From: Clostridium sp. OM02-18AC
GTDB lineage: Bacteria > Bacillota > Clostridia > Lachnospirales > Lachnospiraceae
Assembly: GCF_003481825.1 (NCBI RefSeq)
Contig: NZ_QULW01000008.1
Coordinates: 82,789-146,788, forward strand
DNA: 64,000 nucleotides
Direction of reading: 5' to 3'
The notes under the pieces were generated by a model. It ran no database searches and had not been told where the DNA came from. It saw nothing but the letters and a program-made list of their open reading frames with translations. Position 1 is the first letter of the stretch. The number at the start of each line of letters is the position of its first letter. A program made the position numbers and the translations under genes. Positions 58,223 through 64,000 of the stretch are shown here, in pieces.

Positions 58223-61200
58223 ATGAGAGAAAGAATTAACCGACTGGCAAAGGGCATCGTTGACGCGGAAATCCCGGAGGTACTGATCCAGCCGGAAACG
58301 TGTGAGGGACCGGTGACTGCAGGTCAGGTATGCAGAAAAGAACTTTATGTGACGGACCGCTATGGCTGTTTTATCAAAGGTCTGGTGTATTCGTCCCATC
58401 CGCGTGTGCGGGTTCTGGGTACTTCCTTTGGAGGAAACCGGAATCGAATTTTTTATGAGGTTGACTGCCGAACCCTGTCAGATGGAGACAAAATCGAGGG
58501 AGTGTTTGATCTTGTGACCAATGGCGGCGAGAAAAAGCTGCCATATTCTTTTGTTGTGGAACCGGATCCGGTGGGGAAAATCCTGGCTGGTTTAAAAACG
58601 GCTGAGACATTTGCAAAGCTGGTGCAGTGCGACAGTGAGTTTGCAAAACGTTTGTTTGATTATCGTGACTTTACGGATGCCCCGTTTATGCAGGATCTGC
58701 AGGTCCGTGCCCTGTATGATGGCTTAAAGGGAAAACCGAACCGCCAGAATGAACTGGAAGAGTTTCTGGTGGGACTCCATGCGAAAAAACCGGTGGAACT
58801 GAGTGTCGACACGTCGCTGCGCAGTTTTGAAAACCCGGAACAAAATTTGCAGGGAACACTCCGGGTGGAGTGCAGCACCTGGGGATATATCCGATTGGAA
58901 GCAGAAACGGATGGAGAGTTCATTATACTTTCAAAAGCGGTGTTTACGGATGCGGATTTCCAGGATGGTGTCTGCGAGATCCCTTACCGGATCGATCCTG
59001 CGCATTTGCATCAGGGCAAGAATCTTGGCGCTGTCTGGATTTCAACGATGCGTCAGCAGATCTGTGTTCCATTCGAAGTTTTGGCAGGAGATGATGGCAA
59101 AGACCGATCCGTTTACGGAAGAAGGGAAGCATTTGGAAAATATCTGGAACTGCGTCTGGAGTATGAGCTTGGTCTGTATGGGGAAGCGCTGATGCGCAAC
59201 CAGCTGAAACAGCAGCTGGAACTCATTCGCAGCCAGTATGGTGAGAGTCTTGCGGTAAATCTGTATCAGGCCGATCTTTTTTTGCTGGAGGGAGATACCG
59301 AAGCTGCAAAAGAAGTTTTGGGAAATTGCCGGGAAGAAGCTGCTTCCGTGCGCAAGTACCGTCCGGAATATGAACAGCTTCACCAGTATCTTTCCAAACA
59401 GCTTCAGCCGGTTAAAGAGGAAGAAACAGGAACAGAGGAAGAGGGGATTGCAGAACTTCGCGAAGAATTCGAGCGCGGCAGCCGCAGCCCGTATCTGTAT
59501 GTCCGGGTCTGGGAATTATATCAGAATCATCCGGAACTGTTTACTGGTCTTTCCGATTTCGAATTACAGGTGCTGATGTTTGCTGCGAAGAGAAAACTGG
59601 TCGATAAAACATTTGCGTTAAAAACAGCAGAATTGGCTGTAACGGTGAAGCGCAGCGGCAGACTGTTGTTCCGTCTGCTGACTATGCTGTACCGGCAGTA
59701 TCCGGAACCGGAAATCCTCAATGCGATCTGCAGTATCCTGATCAAAACAGACTGCCGTGATAAAAAATATTTCACCTGGTATCAGAAGGCACTAAACGAT
59801 GGTGTCAGTCTGACGAGACTTTATGAATATTACCTGTATGCACTTCCGGAGGATTACCCGTATTTGCTTCCGAAAGAAGTTCTGTTGTATTTTTCTTATG
59901 AAAAATCCATGGACACGGCAAACCGGGAAGTGCTCTACAGCAATATTGTCAAATTCATGAATCCGGACTCATCTTTGTACCGTCAGTATGAGCGGGATAT
60001 CGAACAGTTTACCATGGAGCAGCTGCTGCGCTCCCGCGTAAACAGCCGTCTCGTGACGTTATATCAGCATGTTCTTTATAAGGAGATGATCGATGAACAG
60101 GTAGCGAAAGTCTTTCCTGCCATTTTAAAATCGTACCGCATTACGGTATCCGGGAAAAATATCCGCTCGGTCGTTGTGTGTTATGAAGAACTGGAGCGGG
60201 AAGATGTCTTCCCTGTGAAAGATGGAATTGCGTATGCGCCGCTCTTTTCCAGCCATCCGGTTCTTTTGTTTGAGGATGTATGCGGAAATCGTTACAGCAA
60301 TGTGTCTTACCGAAAACAGCAGGCGATGATGACAGACCAAAAAGAACTGGAAGAACGCTGCTATGAAATTTGTCCGGAGCAGCCAATGCTGCTTTTGGAG
60401 CGCTGCAGCGCGATCGTACAAAATGGCATGAAAGATGCACTCGACCGGCGCATTTTAAAGCGCACCCTGAAAGAACTGCATCTTCATCCCCTGTTTCAGG
60501 AAAAACTGCTTGCGTGTCTGATCGGTTATGACAGTGAAAAACAGGAAACAGAAGAGAATATGCCGGGAGTCCTGGACTATCTGACCCAGGTCAATGCGGA
60601 AACCTTAAGTCATGAAGAACGCGCAAAGCTTTTAAAACTGCTGATCTGTCAGGATAACTATGTGGAGGCCTTTTCGCTGATCCAAAATTATGGCTATGAC
60701 GGAGCAGATAAGGAAGAACTGCTGAAATTGTGCAGCCGGATGATCTTAAACCAGATGCCGGAATCCGACGATACACTGCTTGGACTTTCCTGGAATCTGT
60801 TTTCACAGGGTGAGTGGGATGGCGCATTGCTGGATTATCTGTGTGAGCATTTCAACGGGACATCGGAGCAGATGTACCAGCTGCTTGAAAAGAGCGAAGA
60901 AGAGCATGTTGAACTCTACGATCTTCCGGAACGTCTGCTTGCGCAGATGATGTTCAGCGGGGAAACAAAGCATATTGATCCGGTATTTGCCTGTTACCGA
61001 AAAGGAAAACGGGTCAGTGAGCTGGTGACAAAAGCTTACTTTACCATGAAGTCTGCGGATTATTTCTTAAAAAACTGTCCGACGACCGATGCGGTTTTTG
61101 CGTATCTGGAGGAAACGGTGAAGCAGATCCCTGAGAAAAAACGGATCCCTACGATTTATATGCTGGCGCTGACACTGTGGTACAGCCGTAAGGAAAGTCT

Positions 61201-61741
61201 GTCAGAAGAACAGGAAAAACTGGCGCGCGGCATGGTGGACCAGCTTCTGGAAGAGGGTAGGATTTTCGCGTATTTCCATCAGCTTGGACAGAAGATTCCG
61301 ATGCCGGATTCGATCATGGACCAGATTACCATAGAATACCGGGGCAGTCGGGAAGTGCGGCCGGAACTGAAAATCCGGGTACTGCCTGTAGAAGAAAACA
61401 GCCACAACGCGGAGTTTATAAAAGTATATCCGGGCATCTACATCCATCAGCATGTGCTGTTTGAGGGAGAGGTGCTGGAATATGAGGTTTATGAAAACGT
61501 GGCAGAGGAAAGAAGAAGCGGAGATGTCATGGATACAGCTTCACCTTGTACCGCGGTTAAAAAAGATGGCGGGCGTCTTTCCTACGACAGTTCTTTAAAT
61601 GGCGGCCGGGAGAGCCGCTTTACTGCACTCAACGATATGAGCCGGTGTCTGATGGAACACAATACATCACAATTGAAAGAAAAAATGGAAAAATACCTGA
61701 CGGACCATGCGGCCATGGAATCTTTGTTTACCTTAATGTAA
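58223..61741 (+). CDS. DUF5717 family giant protein, unknown function
   Basis: 1172-residue protein with no signal peptide or membrane helix. The first about 300 residues are beta-strand rich and read like stacked Ig/ASH-type domains (VTAGQVCRKELYVTDRYGCF, DGDKIEGVFDLVTNGGEKK, LQGTLRVECSTWGYIRLEAE). From about 320 to 900 the sequence is alpha-helical, consistent with tetratricopeptide-like solenoid repeats (LRYELGLYGEALMRNQLKQQ-type and GNCREEAASVRKYRPEYEQL). The end (about 1040-1172) is again beta-rich (PELKIRVLPVEENSHNAEFI). The start at 58223 follows GGGGA. I associate the family with Lachnospiraceae. It is followed by an Hsp70/actin-fold protein, with which it probably works. Confidence 0.8.
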   Translation: MRERINRLAKGIVDAEIPEVLIQPETCEGPVTAGQVCRKELYVTDRYGCFIKGLVYSSHPRVRVLGTSFGGNRNRIFYEVDCRTLSDGDKIEGVFDLVTNGGEKKLPYSFVVEPDPVGKILAGLKTAETFAKLVQCDSEFAKRLFDYRDFTDAPFMQDLQVRALYDGLKGKPNRQNELEEFLVGLHAKKPVELSVDTSLRSFENPEQNLQGTLRVECSTWGYIRLEAETDGEFIILSKAVFTDADFQDGVCEIPYRIDPAHLHQGKNLGAVWISTMRQQICVPFEVLAGDDGKDRSVYGRREAFGKYLELRLEYELGLYGEALMRNQLKQQLELIRSQYGESLAVNLYQADLFLLEGDTEAAKEVLGNCREEAASVRKYRPEYEQLHQYLSKQLQPVKEEETGTEEEGIAELREEFERGSRSPYLYVRVWELYQNHPELFTGLSDFELQVLMFAAKRKLVDKTFALKTAELAVTVKRSGRLLFRLLTMLYRQYPEPEILNAICSILIKTDCRDKKYFTWYQKALNDGVSLTRLYEYYLYALPEDYPYLLPKEVLLYFSYEKSMDTANREVLYSNIVKFMNPDSSLYRQYERDIEQFTMEQLLRSRVNSRLVTLYQHVLYKEMIDEQVAKVFPAILKSYRITVSGKNIRSVVVCYEELEREDVFPVKDGIAYAPLFSSHPVLLFEDVCGNRYSNVSYRKQQAMMTDQKELEERCYEICPEQPMLLLERCSAIVQNGMKDALDRRILKRTLKELHLHPLFQEKLLACLIGYDSEKQETEENMPGVLDYLTQVNAETLSHEERAKLLKLLICQDNYVEAFSLIQNYGYDGADKEELLKLCSRMILNQMPESDDTLLGLSWNLFSQGEWDGALLDYLCEHFNGTSEQMYQLLEKSEEEHVELYDLPERLLAQMMFSGETKHIDPVFACYRKGKRVSELVTKAYFTMKSADYFLKNCPTTDAVFAYLEETVKQIPEKKRIPTIYMLALTLWYSRKESLSEEQEKLARGMVDQLLEEGRIFAYFHQLGQKIPMPDSIMDQITIEYRGSREVRPELKIRVLPVEENSHNAEFIKVYPGIYIHQHVLFEGEVLEYEVYENVAEERRSGDVMDTASPCTAVKKDGGRLSYDSSLNGGRESRFTALNDMSRCLMEHNTSQLKEKMEKYLTDHAAMESLFTLM

Positions 61742-61810
61742 GGATAAAAAAGCAGGTTTTGTCAGATAAGGCATTTGCAAAAAAGGCAGATGCTGGATAA
61801 GAGGAATTAT

Positions 61811-63037
61811 ATGAACGAATTGGTAGCAGGCATTGATCTGTGTGACGAATACACACAGATCAGTTGCGGAGACGAAGAACAAATATGGACATTTCCCACG
61901 GTGCTTTGCCGCCACAAGACGGCAGAAACCTGGTCTGTTGGGGAAGATGCTTATGCACGCACCCTCAGTGGGGAAGGAAACCTGACCGACAAGCTGGTAA
62001 AGCTCGTTTTAAAAGATGGAACGGCAACGCTCGACGGGAAACGCTATCCGGCAGAAGAACTTCTGCTGCTGTTTCTGGAGCGTGTGCTTCAGATCGTCCA
62101 GAAAGAGCTGGGACAGACGGAAAGTTTTGCAGGGCTGACCTTTACGGTGCGCAGTCTGGATGAACGTCTGGTCCAGGTATTGTATTCCTGCGGGGAAAAG
62201 CTTGGAGTTTCAAAAGAAAACATCCGGGTCATTGGACATTCCGAAAGCTTTATCTATTATATGCTAAGCCAGAAAAAAGAAATCTGGAACGGGACGGTTG
62301 GAATGTTTGACCTGTCAGAAGAGGAACTTCGTTATTACGAAATGAAAGTGCAGCGTGGCCTAAAGAAAAATGCAGTGCTGGCAGAGTATAAAAGAATCGA
62401 AGAAAGTTTCAGCCTGGATATCCTGGAAACACCTTCCGGCGCGAAGCTTGGTGACAAGATCCTTTGCACCTGCGCAGAACGGCTGATGCAGAGAAAACTG
62501 TATTCCGCTGTGTTTTTGATGGGAAAAGGGTTTGAAAAACGGGAGTGGGCAGAAGACTTTATGAAGCTGCTTTGTACGAAACGGCGTGTATACATGGAAA
62601 CAGCTGTCTTTGCCAAAGGCGCAGCTTACTGTGCGGCAGACTATCTGCGCCCGCAGACCTCCTATCCGTATGCCATGATCTGTGAAGGGCGTTTAAAAGC
62701 AACCGTCACGATGGAAGTCTTATTCAAAGGACAGGAAAAAGAAGTGACACTTGCAGCGGCCGGAGACAGCTGGAGAAACATGGGAGCTATGCTGGAAGTG
62801 ATTCCGGAGAAGCAGAATGCAGTAGAACTGGAAATCACGCGATTTGACTCCAAAAAGAAAAAAGCAGTCACGATCATGCTGGAGGGATTCCCAAAACGTC
62901 CGGAAAAAACGACAAAGGTTAGGATTGAAATTACATTTCTCGATGAAAAAACAATGCGCGTTACGCTGACAGACCGGGGATTTGGGGAATTGTTCCCAGC
63001 GTCAGATGCAAAAGTCGTGCAAGAGGTTATGCTATGA
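61811..63037 (+). CDS. DUF5716 family protein, actin/Hsp70-like ATPase fold
   Basis: 408-residue protein with the segment order of the actin/Hsp70 fold. A phosphate-1-like start (LVAGIDLCDEYTQISC), a connect/phosphate-2 region (VIGHSESFIYYMLSQ, then GTVGMFDLSEEELRYYEMK) and an adenosine-like region (SAVFLMGKGFEKREWAEDFM, AKGAAYCAADYL). The phosphate-2 loop has DLSEEE in place of the usual DxGGGT, so nucleotide binding may be altered or lost. No substrate-binding beta domain like DnaK is present; the end (about 310-408) is beta-rich. Start 61811 follows GAGGAAT. Overlaps the next gene by ATGA; 69 bases after DUF5717. Confidence 0.8.
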   Translation: MNELVAGIDLCDEYTQISCGDEEQIWTFPTVLCRHKTAETWSVGEDAYARTLSGEGNLTDKLVKLVLKDGTATLDGKRYPAEELLLLFLERVLQIVQKELGQTESFAGLTFTVRSLDERLVQVLYSCGEKLGVSKENIRVIGHSESFIYYMLSQKKEIWNGTVGMFDLSEEELRYYEMKVQRGLKKNAVLAEYKRIEESFSLDILETPSGAKLGDKILCTCAERLMQRKLYSAVFLMGKGFEKREWAEDFMKLLCTKRRVYMETAVFAKGAAYCAADYLRPQTSYPYAMICEGRLKATVTMEVLFKGQEKEVTLAAAGDSWRNMGAMLEVIPEKQNAVELEITRFDSKKKKAVTIMLEGFPKRPEKTTKVRIEITFLDEKTMRVTLTDRGFGELFPASDAKVVQEVML

Positions 63038-63843
63038 GTTTAAGATTATGCAGATCAGAACAGGTAAAAAATCCATATTATGTAAGCTTCCTTGGTGTGC
63101 ACCTGTATTCTTCCCAGGAGCTGGCTTACGTCATTTATCATTATCCGCTGCTTGTGATGGACCGGCTGGTCGATGACCGCCTTCTGGATTTTTTGCGGGA
63201 AGAATTAAATCTTGGTTTTCTGGCATTGAAACTGGACAATTGGAGAAAAAGCGGGGAAGACCCGGACGAAATGCTGATCTTTCTGCTTCAGGAAAGCGAT
63301 TATTATTCCCAGAATGAGATTTCAGAATATCGTCAGACGTTGTCGTCTTACCGGAAAAAATCTGCAGGAGAAGTAAAAAAACTGCGGGCAGACGCCCTGT
63401 TTGGTATGCGCCAGTATGGAAAAGCAGCAAAGATGTATCAGGAAATCCTGGATGATCCTTCGGATGAGGCAGAGGATCCGCTGCTTGCCAGAGTCTGGAA
63501 CAATCTGGGTGCCTGCTATGGCCGGATGTTCCTTTTTGACAAGGCGGCTGAGGCATTCGAAAAAGCTTATAACCGGAGCGGCAGCCGGGAATGCCTGCGC
63601 AGCCTGTACTGGATCACAAAACTGGACAGCCGTGTGATTTTGGGAGAACGGTTCCGGAACACGATTACACAGGAAGAACAGTCCGCCTGGGATGAAACAC
63701 TCGTCCGTGCACAGGAAGAGGCAAAGGAATCCGAGACGGTAAAACAGGTGGAAAGCTGGTTTCGGAAAGACGCGGCTGAGGGAGAGAAGGCTGCACGGGA
63801 ATTAGTCGAAACCTGGAAGCGAGAGTACCGCGCGATGGTATAA
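63034..63843 (+). CDS. TPR-like protein, third member of the DUF5717/5716 operon
   Basis: 269-residue soluble protein translationally coupled to DUF5716 (ATGA overlap). The N-terminal about 95 residues are not recognised (QVKNPYYVSFLGVHLYSSQE, ELAYVIYHYPLLVMDRLVDD). Residues about 110-210 show helical pairs with TPR-type spacing (ADALFGMRQYGKAAKMYQEI, ARVWNNLGACYGRMFLFDKA, AEAFEKAYNRSGSRECLRSL). The C-terminal 50 residues are a charged helix (ETVKQVESWFRKDAAEGEKA). Such repeats bind other proteins, so it may be an adaptor for its two neighbours. The downstream part of the operon is outside the window. Confidence 0.72.
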   Translation: MSLRLCRSEQVKNPYYVSFLGVHLYSSQELAYVIYHYPLLVMDRLVDDRLLDFLREELNLGFLALKLDNWRKSGEDPDEMLIFLLQESDYYSQNEISEYRQTLSSYRKKSAGEVKKLRADALFGMRQYGKAAKMYQEILDDPSDEAEDPLLARVWNNLGACYGRMFLFDKAAEAFEKAYNRSGSRECLRSLYWITKLDSRVILGERFRNTITQEEQSAWDETLVRAQEEAKESETVKQVESWFRKDAAEGEKAARELVETWKREYRAMV

Positions 63844-64000
63844 GCGAAAACCTGGAAAAGAAAAAGCATGCGGCACAATGGGATCATGCGGCAAATGCAA
63901 AATATAATTGTAAAAAATGCGTGTAAAAAATATTGTGAAAAAGCTGACTTGAAAAAGTAAATTCCAGTGCAAAAGTAAATTCCACCGCTCTTTTAAAAGT
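63844..64000 (+). other. Downstream edge of the window, no feature supported
   Basis: AT-rich, repetitive runs such as GAAAAAG and AAAGTAAATTCCA occur twice (near 63957 and 63974). I see no gene start, hairpin or promoter in this stretch. Confidence 0.4.

Noticed and set aside
63034..64000. Direct repeat AAAGTAAATTCCA near 63957-63990
   Set aside because: Two short copies in AT-rich DNA at the window edge; too little sequence to judge.

Overview
The window reads as chromosomal DNA of an anaerobic Firmicute of class Clostridia, most likely family Lachnospiraceae. The grounds are strong AGGAGG-type ribosome binding sites, TTGACA-17-TATAAT promoters, a SigK-type sporulation sigma factor, [FeFe]-hydrogenase maturases, DUF4364/DUF5716/DUF5717 proteins (families I associate with Lachnospiraceae) and S-layer/choline-binding-repeat wall proteins. 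No phage, IS element, integrase, CRISPR array or rRNA is visible. The species cannot be named from sequence alone.

Layout. 1-4.2 kb: two MATE exporters (the first cut by the window edge), a decayed solute-binding/receiver hybrid kinase, a small HTH regulator and an unknown protein. 4.2-7.8 kb: a YtrA-type GntR/ABC-ATPase/ABC-permease operon with a large palindromic operator. 7.9-19.7 kb: mostly housekeeping (Rrf2 regulator, NAD synthetase, SpoU methyltransferase, NfeD/slipin pair, ornithine carbamoyltransferase, BirA, MutY, lipid kinase, RpoD, QueH, HPr). 19.7-26.3 kb: glutamate synthase gltBD behind an attenuator-like leader. 26.3-28.3 kb: a MerR regulator facing a decarboxylase-cupin gene and a flavodoxin across a typical 19-bp-spacer MerR promoter. 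28.4-36.7 kb: tRNA-Asp, an SLH protein, a MacAB-like efflux operon with a duplicated adaptor, a wall-binding-repeat protein, and HflK/HflC. 36.7-37.25 kb: a convergent spacer filled by three hairpins, two of them very long. 37.3-41.4 kb, minus strand: hydrogenase regulator-hydE-hydG-hydF behind a structured leader. 41.8-45.1 kb: NhaC antiporter, an MBL-fold hydrolase, a GGDEF scrap and sigK.

45.1-56.3 kb is an organic-acid catabolic island: GntR, citrate-lyase-type citDEF, a D-2-hydroxyacid dehydrogenase, a second GntR, a TRAP transporter (dctPQM), a tartrate-dehydratase-type hydratase (ttdAB) and a DHDPS-family aldolase. By eye it is more AT-rich than its flanks and it carries its own TGTATACAAT operator sites. 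Together the genes suggest import of a carboxylate, hydration or dehydration, and retro-aldol or lyase cleavage to acetate plus a 2-oxoacid. The actual substrate is not determined by the sequence.

56.4-64 kb: galE, a minus-strand DUF4364 protein, and a tightly packed three-gene operon (giant DUF5717 protein, actin/Hsp70-fold DUF5716 protein, TPR-like protein) of no known function. This last operon and the organic-acid island are the best candidates for undescribed biology in the window.
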